Part shown: piece after piece, positions 17,343 to 26,771 of the stretch
How the letters are laid out: each line of letters starts with the position of its first letter
Position numbering within the stretch: the first letter of the stretch is position 1
Source: Virgibacillus subterraneus
GTDB lineage: Bacteria > Bacillota > Bacilli > Bacillales > Amphibacillaceae
Reading direction: 5' to 3'
Length of the DNA stretch: 64,000 nucleotides
Assembly: GCF_900110695.1 (NCBI RefSeq)
Contig: NZ_FOEH01000003.1
Location: forward strand, 186,001-250,000
Made by a program: the position numbers and the translations under genes
The notes under the pieces: generated by a model
The model's input: only the letters and a program-made list of their open reading frames with translations
What the model was told of the DNA's origin: nothing
Database searches by the model: none

Positions 17343-18527
17343 ATGAATGTTGCTTCGCCATTGCAGGAATCTAAACGATTGACGTGGATTGATGCCGCTC
17401 GCGGTTTTGCTATTTTAGGTATTTTCGTTGTCAACATTGGAGCTTTCTCTGCACCATATTTCATGTATGGTGGGGAGGAGGATGCATGGACATCCACTGT
17501 CGATCAATCTACACAAGTAGTTATTGATATTTTCTTTCAGGCCAGCTTTTATACACTCTTCTCACTTTTGTTTGGTTTCGGTTTTCAGGTTTTAAAAGAA
17601 CGTCTGGTAGAAAAAAATATCAATGTCTATCCACTCTTATTTCGAAGGTTACTTATATTAATTTGTTTCGGTTTGATACATGCATTTTTAATCTGGCATG
17701 GTGATATTTTATTATCATACGGAGTTGTTGGTCTGTTTTTAGTGGCATTTGTGAACCGCAAAAGTAAAACTCTATTGGTATGGGGAATACTGATGCTAGG
17801 ATTGAGCGTTACTTACTTTTCTAAAATGTTATTTGATGCAAGGGCATTTCTAGACGGTTATAACACTTCGAAAATTTTCCTTGTGAAGGAAAACTATAGT
17901 AGCAGTGATCTGGCAGTAATTTTATCTCAAAACGCCAGCGATTGGCTTTATTCGAATAGTTTATTCTCAAGTTTGCTGTTAGCAACAACATTATTACCTT
18001 TGTTTTTATTCGGTATGTTTATTGCGAGAAAAAGGTGGTTGCACAAGCCCGACGAACACAAACAAACAGTGCTTATAGTATGGTTTATTAGCTTCCTGTT
18101 CTTTGCAGCACTAAAAATGGGTCCATATTTATATGGAAATCCGACTTGGTTCTCGTATATTCAGGATAATGTTGGCGGGACTGGATCCGCATTATTCTAC
18201 TTATTTTCAATAACTTTGTTAAGCAGAAGCAGTTTTGGAAAATTAATATTAAAACCGCTCACATATGTTGGCAGAATGTCCTTAACAAATTATATTACCC
18301 AATCTATTATATGTTTTATATTGTTTTATGGAGCAGGTTTTGGGTTATATGGTTCGGTAAGGCCAATCGTTGCCATGGGAATTGTTGTGGTTGTCTTTAG
18401 TCTGCAAATTGTCTGCAGTAAATGGTGGCTGGCAAGATATCGTTTCGGACCGCTTGAATGGCTCTGGCGAAGTCTTACCTACAAAGAAAAACAGTCATTA
18501 CGAAAAGTGAAGCGGAGAAATTCTTAG
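17343..18527 (+). CDS. DUF418 family polytopic membrane protein
   Basis: 394 residues with about ten transmembrane helices. N-terminal WIDAARGFAILGIFVVNIGAF and C-terminal YVGRMSLTNYITQSIICF plus FGPLEWLWRSLTY are the DUF418 (YeiB-like) signatures. The family probably handles an acyl or small organic substrate at the membrane; none has been settled. The frame extends to an ATG at 17310 that lies inside repeat copy C; ATG 17343 with a nearby aaaggtag is the better start. Monocistronic. Confidence 0.88.
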   Translation: MNVASPLQESKRLTWIDAARGFAILGIFVVNIGAFSAPYFMYGGEEDAWTSTVDQSTQVVIDIFFQASFYTLFSLLFGFGFQVLKERLVEKNINVYPLLFRRLLILICFGLIHAFLIWHGDILLSYGVVGLFLVAFVNRKSKTLLVWGILMLGLSVTYFSKMLFDARAFLDGYNTSKIFLVKENYSSSDLAVILSQNASDWLYSNSLFSSLLLATTLLPLFLFGMFIARKRWLHKPDEHKQTVLIVWFISFLFFAALKMGPYLYGNPTWFSYIQDNVGGTGSALFYLFSITLLSRSSFGKLILKPLTYVGRMSLTNYITQSIICFILFYGAGFGLYGSVRPIVAMGIVVVVFSLQIVCSKWWLARYRFGPLEWLWRSLTYKEKQSLRKVKRRNS

Positions 18528-18703
18528 TGTGAAACAACAATAGTGTGGCAGTTTTTTATCAAGCGAAACCGCCATAATAATGTCATAGTATAATGGTATA
18601 AAAGAAGATGTGTTTACGTTATACTAGACAAAATGCTTTTACATATTTAACTTGTTGAACGTCTTAAAGACAATAGGATTCGGCAATGAAAGGAGTAGTT
18701 ATA

Positions 18704-19885
18704 TTGAATAAACAGAAATTACAATTACCCCTTCAGACATTAAGTTTAGTTGTTGGATTCATGGTATGGGTAATATTATCATCATTAATGCCATTTATAA
18801 AAGAGGACATCAATCTAACAATGGGACAAGTTTCTTGGGTAACAGCAGTCCCTGTTATCTTAGGATCTATTTTACGTGTGCCTATCGGGTATTGGACAAA
18901 TCGCTTTGGAGCCAGGTGGATATTTTTAATTAGTCTTATCTTTTTAATATTTCCAGTATATTATATTAGTATAGCTAATTCATTTATCGGCTTAATTATT
19001 GCTGGCTTGTTTATTGGTGTCGGTGGAGCGATATTCTCTACTGGTGTAACATCACTTCCTAAGTATTATCCAAAAGAACGCCATGGCTTCGTAAATGGAA
19101 TCTATGGTGTCGGTAATATTGGTACAGCGTTAACTGCTTTTGGGGCACCGATAATTGCTGGACAATTTGGCTGGGAAGTAACTGTGCGATTATTAATTAT
19201 ACCGCTAATATTGTTCGCGATATTAAACTTTATCTTCGGTGACCGCAAAGAACCAAAGGTATCGACGCCATTGAAGGATCAAATTAAAGCAGTTTATCTT
19301 AATCAAAAACTTTGGTTCCTAAGTCTATTTTACTTTCTGACTTTTGGTTCGTTTGTAGCATTTACAGTTTATCTTCCAAATTTCTTAGTATCAGAATTTA
19401 ATTTGACAGAAGTTGATGCTGGGTTACGGACAGCTGGTTTTATCGCACTATGTACATTAATTCGTCCCCTCGGTGGTTGGCTTGGGGATAAGTTTGATCC
19501 CTTTAAAATCTTAATACTTGTGTTTACTGGGTTAACATTGTCCGGGGTTTTGCTATCATTTTCTCCAACGATCACATTGTATACGGTCGGTACATTAACC
19601 GTTGCGATTTGTTCTGGGATTGGGAATGGGACTATTTTTAAGCTAGTTCCTTTTTACTTCTCAAAACAAGGTGGTATAGTAAATGGTATTGTTGCAGCAA
19701 TGGGTGGCTTAGGAGGCTTCTTCCCGCCACTAATATTGTCAACTGTTTTCAGTCTGACAGGTCACTATGCAATTGGATTTATGGCTTTATCGCAGTTTGC
19801 GTTAGCAAGTTTAATTATTGTCATTTGGATGTATTATACAGACAAGCTTAATCTTTCCAATCAAATTGTGGAGAACACAGGTTAA
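18704..19885 (+). CDS. narK: NarK-type nitrate/nitrite transporter
   Basis: 393 residues, 12 transmembrane helices, major facilitator superfamily nitrate/nitrite porter group. It has the two nitrate signature-like glycine-rich segments (IGVGGAIFSTGVTSLPKYYP; VAICSGIGNGTIFKLVPFYF) and IYGVGNIGTALTAFGAP. Start set at TTG 18704: aaaggag lies 8 nt upstream and the protein then begins like B. subtilis NarK. An upstream ATG at 18686 is possible. The C-terminal tail NLSNQIVENTG reads like the lead-in of a PAS domain and the same frame continues past the stop (see next entry). Confidence 0.92.
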   Translation: MNKQKLQLPLQTLSLVVGFMVWVILSSLMPFIKEDINLTMGQVSWVTAVPVILGSILRVPIGYWTNRFGARWIFLISLIFLIFPVYYISIANSFIGLIIAGLFIGVGGAIFSTGVTSLPKYYPKERHGFVNGIYGVGNIGTALTAFGAPIIAGQFGWEVTVRLLIIPLILFAILNFIFGDRKEPKVSTPLKDQIKAVYLNQKLWFLSLFYFLTFGSFVAFTVYLPNFLVSEFNLTEVDAGLRTAGFIALCTLIRPLGGWLGDKFDPFKILILVFTGLTLSGVLLSFSPTITLYTVGTLTVAICSGIGNGTIFKLVPFYFSKQGGIVNGIVAAMGGLGGFFPPLILSTVFSLTGHYAIGFMALSQFALASLIIVIWMYYTDKLNLSNQIVENTG

Positions 19886-19891
19886 GGTGTT

Positions 19892-20212
19892 ATGGTTACA
19901 GATACAAATGGATATATTACAAACGTAAATAAGGCTTTTACTGAAGTAACTGGGTATACAGCAGAGGAAGCTTTAGGAGAAAAGACAAAAATATTAAGTT
20001 CCGGTTATCATACAGCTGATTTTTACCAATCCATGTGGGATGAGTTGGATAAAAAACATTATTGGCAGGGTGATATTTGGAATAAACGAAAAAATGGTGA
20101 AGTCTATCATGAATGGCTGACTATAAGTGCAATTGAAGGTGATGAAGGAGAAATCATTAAATATGTTGGTATTTTTAGTGATATCTCAAATGAGGAGCCA
20201 TCTGTAAATTAA
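19892..20212 (+). CDS. PAS domain protein, in frame behind narK
   Basis: 106 residues forming a PAS domain: MVTDTNGYITNVNKAFTEVT, GYTAEEALGEKTKILSSG and KYVGIFSDIS. It has no output domain. It is in the same frame as narK and separated by TAA plus two codons (Gly, Val). The PAS N-cap (ENTxEGVMVTD) is complete only if the end of NarK, the TAA and the two codons are read as one. No proper ribosome site exists: AAGGTG is only 2 nt from the ATG. It may be an interrupted NarK-PAS fusion, or be translated by coupling to narK. Confidence 0.65.
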   Translation: MVTDTNGYITNVNKAFTEVTGYTAEEALGEKTKILSSGYHTADFYQSMWDELDKKHYWQGDIWNKRKNGEVYHEWLTISAIEGDEGEIIKYVGIFSDISNEEPSVN

Positions 20213-20289
20213 GTTCTTTTCATAAGTTCTGTGGCTTTTTAATGATCACATTTAGATATATAAATTTTTTAGAAAAAGACATAAATTAA

Positions 20290-20328
20290 AAGTAAAGCTT
20301 GGATAGTCTTACTATCCAAGCTTTACTT
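20290..20328. terminator. Bidirectional terminator between narK/PAS and rocD
   Basis: Perfect 18-bp stem with a 3-nt loop (aagtaaagcttggatagt and its complement), serving convergent genes. Confidence 0.92.
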
Positions 20329-20333
20329 AATTA

Positions 20334-21530
20334 CTAGCCTTTTAAAACATCTTTAATATGGTTCACTGCCCATTTCAAGTCATCTTTTTCAATGATAAGT
20401 GGAGGAGCGAATCGAATTACATTTTCGTGTGTTTCTTTACATAGAAGGCCTCTCTCTTTTAATGCCTCGCAGTATGGACGGGCAGCCTCATTCAGTTCAA
20501 CTCCTATAAACAGGCCTTTGCCTCGCACTTCCTTGATCATCGGATTATCAATGCTTTTAAGCTCATCCATCATATAATTACCAAGTTCCAATGACCGGTC
20601 AGCCAATTTCTCTTCTTCCAGTACTTCGAGTGACGCAACTGAGACCGCACATGCCAGTGGATTTCCGCCAAATGTAGAGCCATGTGACCCCGGATTGAAT
20701 ACGCCAAGAATGTTTTTGTTGGCAACGACACATGAGATAGGGAATACACCACCACCTAGCGCTTTTCCTAAAATGAGAATATCTGGTGACACATTCTCCC
20801 AGTCACAGGCGAACATTTTTCCAGTTCGACCTAAACCAGCCTGAATTTCATCAGCAATATATAATACATTGTTTTCTGAGCATACATCATATGCTTCTTT
20901 AAGGAATCCTTCTGGTGGCATGACAATACCAGCTTCGCCTTGGATTGGCTCGAATAAGAAGCCTGCAGTATTTTCGTTAATAGCTGCCTTTAAAGCGTCA
21001 ATATCCCCATATGGAATGACTTTTATTCCTGGAAGCATTGGTCCAAAACCACGCTTGTTTTCTGCATCGGAAGATAACGAAACTGCTGCCATCGTACGAC
21101 CGTGGAAGTTTCCTTCACATGCAATTATTTCTGCTTGTCCCTCAGGGACATTTTTTACATCATACGCCCAACGACGTGCTGTTTTAATAGCTGTCTCGAC
21201 AGCTTCAGCCCCAGTATTCATTGGGAGCGTCATTTCTTTGTTGGTTAATTTGCAAATCTTTTCATACCATGGACCTAATTGATCATTATGAAAAGCTCGT
21301 GAGGTTAGTGTTACTTGATCTGCTTGTTTTTTTAATGCATCAATGATTTTCGGGTGACGATGACCTTGGTTTACTGCTGAATAGGCACTAAGCATATCCA
21401 TGTAGCGATTACCTTCTGGATCTTCAACCCAAACACCCTCTGCTTTGGATATGACAACAGGAAGCGGATGATAATTTTTAGCCCCATATTCCTGAGTCTG
21501 ATCAATAATTTGCTGACTGTTTTGTACCAT
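20334..21530 (-). CDS. rocD: Ornithine aminotransferase RocD
   Basis: 398 residues, class III PLP aminotransferase. Visible signatures: [44 protein letters not shown] and the PLP lysine in [10 protein letters not shown], then [14 protein letters not shown]. It converts ornithine and 2-oxoglutarate to glutamate semialdehyde and glutamate in arginine degradation or proline formation. Single gene here; the rocE/rocF neighbours of B. subtilis are absent. Gggagg-type ribosome site before the ATG. Confidence 0.95.
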   Translation of the reverse strand: MVQNSQQIIDQTQEYGAKNYHPLPVVISKAEGVWVEDPEGNRYMDMLSAYSAVNQGHRHPKIIDALKKQADQVTLTSRAFHNDQLGPWYEKICKLTNKEMTLPMNTGAEAVETAIKTARRWAYDVKNVPEGQAEIIACEGNFHGRTMAAVSLSSDAENKRGFGPMLPGIKVIPYGDIDALKAAINENTAGFLFEPIQGEAGIVMPPEGFLKEAYDVCSENNVLYIADEIQAGLGRTGKMFACDWENVSPDILILGKALGGGVFPISCVVANKNILGVFNPGSHGSTFGGNPLACAVSVASLEVLEEEKLADRSLELGNYMMDELKSIDNPMIKEVRGKGLFIGVELNEAARPYCEALKERGLLCKETHENVIRFAPPLIIEKDDLKWAVNHIKDVLKG

Positions 21531-21690
21531 ACTATCCCTCCGATTTTAAATCTGCTTTACAAATTATAGTATAACAGTTTTTAATCTATTTTACTTCCAG
21601 TTTGGGATGTTCAAATAATTTTCAAATGAATTTCTTAGTGGTACATGATATGATAGTTTTATTATGTCTTAACGCATAGGAGGAACATAA

Positions 21691-22056
21691 ATGAATACAC
21701 ATTTACACGTCACTGCATGGGTCTTGGCAATTATTCTATTTATTGTAGTAGTAGTGCTACATAAATCAGGCAAGGCAAAAGGTGCAAAAATAGTACAAAT
21801 GATACTGCGTCTGGACTATTTATTAATATTGTATTCCGGTGGTACGCTGCTTGCAGCATATTTCAGCGGTCCGCAAATGGGAGAAGCCATCTTTAAAGGC
21901 CTTGCAGGAATATGGGCTATCTTTGCCATGGAAATGATCAGCTTGAAAATGGGAAGAGAAGAAGCAACGAAAAGCTGGTGGATTCAGCTGGCAATTGCAA
22001 TTATTCTCACACTAATTCTAGGTTTTGGACGATTAGGATTTGGTTTTTTACCATAG
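21691..22056 (+). CDS. yisL: YisL family (DUF1516) membrane protein
   Basis: 121 residues with four transmembrane helices: HLHVTAWVLAIILFIVVVVL, LRLDYLLILYSGG, then two more. This matches YisL of bacilli, a small membrane protein of unknown role. Strong ribosome site (aggagg) before the ATG; monocistronic, followed by a terminator. Confidence 0.88.
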   Translation: MNTHLHVTAWVLAIILFIVVVVLHKSGKAKGAKIVQMILRLDYLLILYSGGTLLAAYFSGPQMGEAIFKGLAGIWAIFAMEMISLKMGREEATKSWWIQLAIAIILTLILGFGRLGFGFLP

Positions 22057-22062
22057 GTGATT

Positions 22063-22096
22063 AAAAAGGACTTTTCAAGTGAGGAAAAGTCCTTTT
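22063..22096 (+). terminator. Terminator after yisL
   Basis: Stem aaaaaggactttt / aaaagtccttttt with a 9-nt loop and T-run. Confidence 0.88.
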
Positions 22097-22117
22097 TTAA
22101 TGGATTTTTAGCCATTT

Positions 22118-22222
22118 GGCTCAAACTGTCACAAAATCAGCTCAAAGTTCACAATATCCGGCTCAAACTGTCACAAAGTCGGCTCAAGTTCACAAAATTC
22201 TCGCTCAATTTGTCACATTTTT
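22118..22222. repeat. Tandem array, five units of exactly 21 bp
   Basis: Units begin at 22118, 22139, 22160, 22181 and 22202. Units 1 and 3 share GGCTCAAACTGTCACAAA; units 2 and 4 carry GCTCAA(A)GTTCACAA. The units alternate between two subtypes. Intergenic; the 62-codon frame through it has no ribosome site. Confidence 0.85.
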
Positions 22223-22265
22223 ACAGACTTATGGATTGTTCATAACTATAATCGAATGCCAACGC

Positions 22266-22307
22266 AAAAAAGTGTCATATTTAATTTAATAAATAATGAC
22301 ACTTTTT
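22266..22307. terminator. Terminator facing the siderophore-binding lipoprotein gene
   Basis: Stem aaaaagtgtcat / atgacacttttt around an A/T-rich loop; T-runs on both strands. Confidence 0.8.
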
Positions 22308-22338
22308 GCTCTTGAGATTCGATTGTATTGGTGAATAG

Positions 22339-23304
22339 TTACTTCGTTAACGCTTTAAGTACGTCATCGATTGTTTTTTCGGAAGCGATTAACCCTTTAT
22401 TAGTCCAGTAACTTGGGTCATTCAAAATATATACATTACCATTTTTGGCTGCTGGAGTACTTTGCCAGACATCACTGTTTTTCAATGTTTCGATTCCTTG
22501 TTCACCCTCTGATGCGAGCAGGAAAACATGATCAGCTTTTAATTCGGAAAGCTTCTCAAGTGAAAGTGGATTCCATTGTGCTTGGGCTTCTCCAAGATTC
22601 TTGATGAGTTCGGGTGAATTAATCCCTAATTCCGAATAAAGCACTTCTGCGCTATGGCGGTTTTCTTCAAATACAAAAAACTGATTCCCTGTTGCCCAAA
22701 TTGCTGCAACAGTTTCGTCGCCTATTGCACCACTTAATGTTTCTTTTGCATTTGCAACTTTTTCTTTATACTGATTTATGGCTTCATCGGCTTTTTCTTC
22801 TTTTTCAAGAATTTTACCAAAAGTTTCTATTTGCTTACGCCAGTTGTTTGTTGTTTCTTCTTTCATGACAAAAGTTGGGGCGATTTTTTGATAATCTTCA
22901 TATGATCCTTCATAACTGTCGATACCATGTTCCAGTATGATTAAATCAGGGTTCTGATTTAGTACTTGTTCAAGTGGAAGATTCCATTCGATTTTTGGAA
23001 GGTCCTTTAATTCATATTCCAAGTAATTCTGGACGCTTTGTCCAATTGCCCATTTAGCAACTGGGGTAACTCCAAGTGCGAGTAATGCGTCTTCATGAAA
23101 GGGAGCAATAATCCGTTCAGCATCAGTTGGGAGTGTAACTTCTCCCATTTTACTGTCTAATGTTACCTCGGACTTCTGTTCACTATCTTGATCGCCGGCA
23201 TCTGAACTGGAATCTGAACTATCATCACCACATGCCGAAATGATTAATGTTAGCAACAAAACTAAACTCATTAATAAAAAACGGGATTTTTTAATTTTAA
23301 ACAT
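22339..23304 (-). CDS. Iron-siderophore ABC transporter substrate-binding lipoprotein (YfiY-like)
   Basis: 321 residues. Lipoprotein signal peptide with lipobox LIISAC (Cys at residue 25), an acidic Ser/Asp linker, then a type III periplasmic-binding fold (FecB/FhuD type) from about residue 50. It captures ferric siderophore outside the membrane and hands it to the permeases encoded divergently. A Fur box in the shared promoter region indicates iron repression. Arrangement resembles B. subtilis yfiY / yfiZ-yfhA; the exact siderophore cannot be read from sequence. No ATPase gene is present in the cluster. Confidence 0.9.
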   Translation of the reverse strand: MFKIKKSRFLLMSLVLLLTLIISACGDDSSDSSSDAGDQDSEQKSEVTLDSKMGEVTLPTDAERIIAPFHEDALLALGVTPVAKWAIGQSVQNYLEYELKDLPKIEWNLPLEQVLNQNPDLIILEHGIDSYEGSYEDYQKIAPTFVMKEETTNNWRKQIETFGKILEKEEKADEAINQYKEKVANAKETLSGAIGDETVAAIWATGNQFFVFEENRHSAEVLYSELGINSPELIKNLGEAQAQWNPLSLEKLSELKADHVFLLASEGEQGIETLKNSDVWQSTPAAKNGNVYILNDPSYWTNKGLIASEKTIDDVLKALTK

Positions 23305-23341
23305 ATGTAAGTCTCCTCTTATGTTATAATAAATTCCTAAT

Positions 23342-23361
23342 GGTAATGATAATCATTTTCA
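23342..23361. promoter_or_regulatory. Fur box between the divergent siderophore genes
   Basis: GGTAATGATAATCATTTTC matches the 19-bp Fur consensus at 17 positions; the 7-1-7 core TGATAATCATTTTCA has one mismatch. Confidence 0.9.
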
Positions 23362-23456
23362 ACTGTAATGTCAATTGAATTTTTGTCATTGCAGTGGGAA
23401 GTTTGAAGGCTTATACTTTTACATTAGGAAATAGTTTGTAAGTGCAGGAGAAAATC

Positions 23457-24473
23457 ATGTTATCTACTATTCAGCATTCGTCATTTTTAAAAATAATAAT
23501 CAATATTTTAACCATAATAGCATTATTACTTGCAATGGGACTATCAATTGCCTATGGGGCGGTAGATATAAATCTATCAACTGTTTGGCGGGCGATTAGT
23601 AACTTTGATAGAGATATAACATCACATCAGGTAATCCAGGAATTGAGGCTTCCGCGGGCAATTGCTGCAGCACTTGTTGGTGCATTTTTAGCTGTATCAG
23701 GTGCTGTCATGCAGGGTATGACCCGTAATCCGTTAGCTTCACCTTCAATCATGGGTGTTACAAATGGAGCTGCATTCGCTCTTGTTCTGACAATGGCATT
23801 TATTCCGGGTGTCTCTGGTCTTGGTTTAACACTTGCTTCGTTTGCTGGTGCTGGTGTTGCAGTTGTACTGGTCTTTATGGTCGGTTCTTTTTCAACGGGT
23901 GGCTTGACCCCGGTTAAACTTGCGTTAGCTGGTGTTGCAATTGGGACACTATTAAGCTCGGTTTCGACTATAATTGCACTACATTTTCAGCTTGAAAAGC
24001 AATTAGGTTTTTGGCTTGCTGGGGGACTGGCAGGAACAAATTGGAGCTCTATTCAGATTTTGCTGATATCCGGTGCGATCGGAATATTTATTGCTTTTAT
24101 GATAGCGAAATCAATTACAGTACTAAACCTTGGTGAAGATATTGCGGTAGGGCTTGGGCAAAATAATTTGGTGATTAAAGTGCTCGGTATTCTGACAGTA
24201 CTGATTTTAACTGGAGCAGCAGTCTCTGTTGCAGGTGCCATTGGTTTTATGGGCCTGATAATCCCTCATATGTCCCGTTTTATCATGGGTACGGATTATC
24301 GCTGGATTATTCCTTCATCAGCATTATTTGGTGCACTTCTGCTGGTTTTATCCGACATTGTCTCACGGCTGATAAATGCTCCATATGAAACGCCGGTTGG
24401 TGCGATAACATCGCTAATTGGTGTACCATTCTTTTTATATCTAGCTCGCGGCAGTAGTGGGGGTGGCAAATAA
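23457..24473 (+). CDS. FecCD-type siderophore permease, first subunit
   Basis: 338 residues, about nine to ten transmembrane helices. Signatures: LRLPRAIAAALVGAFLAVSG, MQGMTRNPLASPSIMGVTNG and GFMGLIIPHMSRFIMG, the last being the ATPase-coupling loop of BtuC-type permeases. ATG 23457 is chosen because aggag is 6 nt upstream; a GTG at 23442 overlaps it. Its stop overlaps the next start, so the two permeases are co-translated and probably form a heterodimer. Confidence 0.93.
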   Translation: MLSTIQHSSFLKIIINILTIIALLLAMGLSIAYGAVDINLSTVWRAISNFDRDITSHQVIQELRLPRAIAAALVGAFLAVSGAVMQGMTRNPLASPSIMGVTNGAAFALVLTMAFIPGVSGLGLTLASFAGAGVAVVLVFMVGSFSTGGLTPVKLALAGVAIGTLLSSVSTIIALHFQLEKQLGFWLAGGLAGTNWSSIQILLISGAIGIFIAFMIAKSITVLNLGEDIAVGLGQNNLVIKVLGILTVLILTGAAVSVAGAIGFMGLIIPHMSRFIMGTDYRWIIPSSALFGALLLVLSDIVSRLINAPYETPVGAITSLIGVPFFLYLARGSSGGGK

Positions 24474-25489
24474 TGAACCCGATTTATCAAAAGAAAACAG
24501 GTCGATTTATTGGTATTATAGCGTTATTCATCGTATTAATTATCACCATGTTCTTTATCAGCCTTAGTACTGGTGTTATCAATATAGCGCCATTAGATGT
24601 AATAAAAACGCTAACTGGGCAAGGGACGGAAAGACAAGGATTGGTGTTATTTGACTTTCGCTTACCAGGGATTATATTAGCTTTACTGATTGGCTCAGGT
24701 CTTGCGGTATCCGGAGTAATTCTGCAGGGAGTCACCCAAAATGATCTGGCTGACCCTGGTATTTTGGGAATTAATACTGGGGCAGGTCTTGCGGTCGTAT
24801 TATTTATATTTTTTATCCAGGATTCATTGAATACAACGTTATCTATTTTTATAATGCCACTATTTGCGTTAGTTGGAGCTTTATTTGCAGCATTTCTAGT
24901 ATATACATTAGCATGGAAAAATGGTGTCAATCCAATACGGCTGGTGCTTGTGGGAATAGGTGTTAATGCAGGATTCAGTGCAGCGTTAATTATTTTTCAG
25001 CTAAAAATGAACCCGCAGGACTTCAGACAGGCAACCGTTTGGCTTTCCGGTGATATATGGAGCGCCAATTGGTCATTTGTATTAGCTTTGCTGCCATGGA
25101 TTCTTATACTCGTTCCATATGCACTTCACAAGGCAAACGTACTGAATGTCTTAAACCTCGGCGATGATGTTGCTGCTGGGTTGGGGTCTAAAGTTGAAGG
25201 GGATAGACGTCTGCTGCTGCTTATCGCAGTTGCGTTAGCGGGAGCTAGTGTTGCTGCTGGTGGTGCAATTGCTTTTCTGGGACTAGTCGTACCACATATT
25301 GCACGAAGGATAATTGGTCCGTTGCATCAATATATTATTCCAATTTCAACATTAATTGGTGCACTTCTGTTAATGGTTTCAGATACAATTGGCAAGAATT
25401 TATTAACGCCAACAGAAATACCTGCCGGAGTTGTTGTGGCTGTTCTTAGTACACCTTATTTTGTATATCTTTTAGTTAAAACCAAATAA
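24473..25489 (+). CDS. FecCD-type siderophore permease, second subunit
   Basis: 338 residues with the same architecture as its neighbour: DFRLPGIILALLIGSGLAVS, LQGVTQNDLADPGILGIN and the coupling loop FLGLVVPHIARRIIG. Overlaps the first permease gene by 1 nt and lies 18 bp before the reductase gene. Expected to be repressed by Fur from the shared intergenic box. Confidence 0.93.
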   Translation: MNPIYQKKTGRFIGIIALFIVLIITMFFISLSTGVINIAPLDVIKTLTGQGTERQGLVLFDFRLPGIILALLIGSGLAVSGVILQGVTQNDLADPGILGINTGAGLAVVLFIFFIQDSLNTTLSIFIMPLFALVGALFAAFLVYTLAWKNGVNPIRLVLVGIGVNAGFSAALIIFQLKMNPQDFRQATVWLSGDIWSANWSFVLALLPWILILVPYALHKANVLNVLNLGDDVAAGLGSKVEGDRRLLLLIAVALAGASVAAGGAIAFLGLVVPHIARRIIGPLHQYIIPISTLIGALLLMVSDTIGKNLLTPTEIPAGVVVAVLSTPYFVYLLVKTK

Positions 25490-25507
25490 GCCGTGGAGGT
25501 TTTTTTT

Positions 25508-26512
25508 ATGACCGAACAACATGAAGTTTATGACGTTACGATTATTGGCGGAGGACCCGTGGGCCTATTCACTGCCTTTTATAGCGGCATGCGTGAGATG
25601 AAAACCAAAATAATTGAATACCTGCCATTTTTAGGTGGAAAAGTTCCATATTTTTATCCTGAAAAGGTAATAAGGGATATTGGAGGTATAGCGAGCATTT
25701 CCGGTGAAAAGTTGACAGATCAATTGATTGAACAGGCGATGACATTCAATCCGACTGTTGTTTTAGGAGAACAATGCCTACATGTAGAAAAACTTCATGA
25801 TGGAACGTTTATCCTAACTAGTGATAATGGTGCTAAACACTATACACGAACGATTATCGTAGCAACAGGCTTTGGGACGCTTAAATCAACGAAATTGGAA
25901 TTGCCGAATGCAAGTCAATTCGAAGAAAAGAGCCTTAATTATACGATAAAGCGCCTGGAAAGTTATCGTGGAAAACGTGTACTCCTGTCTGGCGGAGGAA
26001 ATTCCGCGGTCGACTGGGCAAACGAATTGGAATCTGTAGCAGATCAGGTCACATTGGTTTACCGCAAAAAAGCTTTTAGTGGAATAGAAAGTAATATTAC
26101 AAAGATGAAGAACTCATCCGTGGATGTTAAGACTCCTTATTTCGTTGATAGCTTAGTAGGGGACGGGGGACAAATTTCAAGTGCATTCGTTAAAAACCTG
26201 CAAACAAATGAAGTAGAGGAGCTTGAAATCGATGCATTGATCGTAAATCATGGATTTGAAATAGACCTTGGACCTATTGCAGACTGGGGAATGGATATGG
26301 AAGGTGGCACCATTAAAGTGAATGGGGAAATGGCGACTTCAATCCCAGGTATGTTCGCAGTTGGTGATATAGCCAATTATCAACACAAACTTCAACTAAT
26401 TGCTGGTGGATTTAATGAAGGACCAATTGCTGTAAATAGTGTGAAATTGCATATACACCCAGAGGAAGAACTATCTCACTTATTTTCTACAACCTATGAT
26501 TTTTCGGAATAG
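25508..26512 (+). CDS. Ferredoxin/flavodoxin--NADP reductase type 2 (thioredoxin-reductase-like flavoprotein)
   Basis: 334 residues. N-terminal FAD motif DVTIIGGGPVGLFTAFYSG, central NADP-binding VLLSGGGNSAVDWANEL, C-terminal FAVGDIANY. The redox-active CxxC of thioredoxin reductases is absent, which fits the YumC/YcgT reductase group. In an iron-uptake operon it may supply reducing power to release iron from the siderophore. ATG 25508 follows gtggagg; the GTG at 25493 is inside the ribosome site. Confidence 0.9.
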   Translation: MTEQHEVYDVTIIGGGPVGLFTAFYSGMREMKTKIIEYLPFLGGKVPYFYPEKVIRDIGGIASISGEKLTDQLIEQAMTFNPTVVLGEQCLHVEKLHDGTFILTSDNGAKHYTRTIIVATGFGTLKSTKLELPNASQFEEKSLNYTIKRLESYRGKRVLLSGGGNSAVDWANELESVADQVTLVYRKKAFSGIESNITKMKNSSVDVKTPYFVDSLVGDGGQISSAFVKNLQTNEVEELEIDALIVNHGFEIDLGPIADWGMDMEGGTIKVNGEMATSIPGMFAVGDIANYQHKLQLIAGGFNEGPIAVNSVKLHIHPEEELSHLFSTTYDFSE

Positions 26513-26612
26513 TATTTTTTAAAATATGAAGGATTTTCGACAATCTCACAGTATTCATTGACTATTTTTGAAAAAGGTTAATAATAGGGAGGTATTAACT
26601 ATTATTTTTCTG

Positions 26613-26761
26613 GCAGATAAGAAAGTATAAATCCTTTCTTACTGCATAAGTGCAACTAAAGCTTATCTATATAAAGGCTTGGCGATAAGCCAAGTTTTCT
26701 AAGCAGTTAGGTGAAATACGCTTTCATAAGAATCTCTTTAACAATCGGCCAAGTTTTCTAA
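26613..26761 (+). repeat. Dispersed hairpin repeat, copy D (best full-length copy plus second module)
   Basis: GCAGATAAGAAAG / CTTTCTTACTGC, TGCATAAGTGCAACTA, then AGCTTATC pairing with GATAAGCC, and CTTGGC / GCCAAG, ending GTTTTCTAA at 26702. A second module (TTTCATAAGAATCTCTTTAA to AAGTTTTCTAA) follows and reaches the ribosome site of the next gene. Confidence 0.88.
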
Positions 26762-26771
26762 AAGGAGTACA

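Noticed and set aside
22057-22245. 62-codon frame after yisL
   Set aside because: It covers a terminator and the 21-bp array and has no ribosome site.
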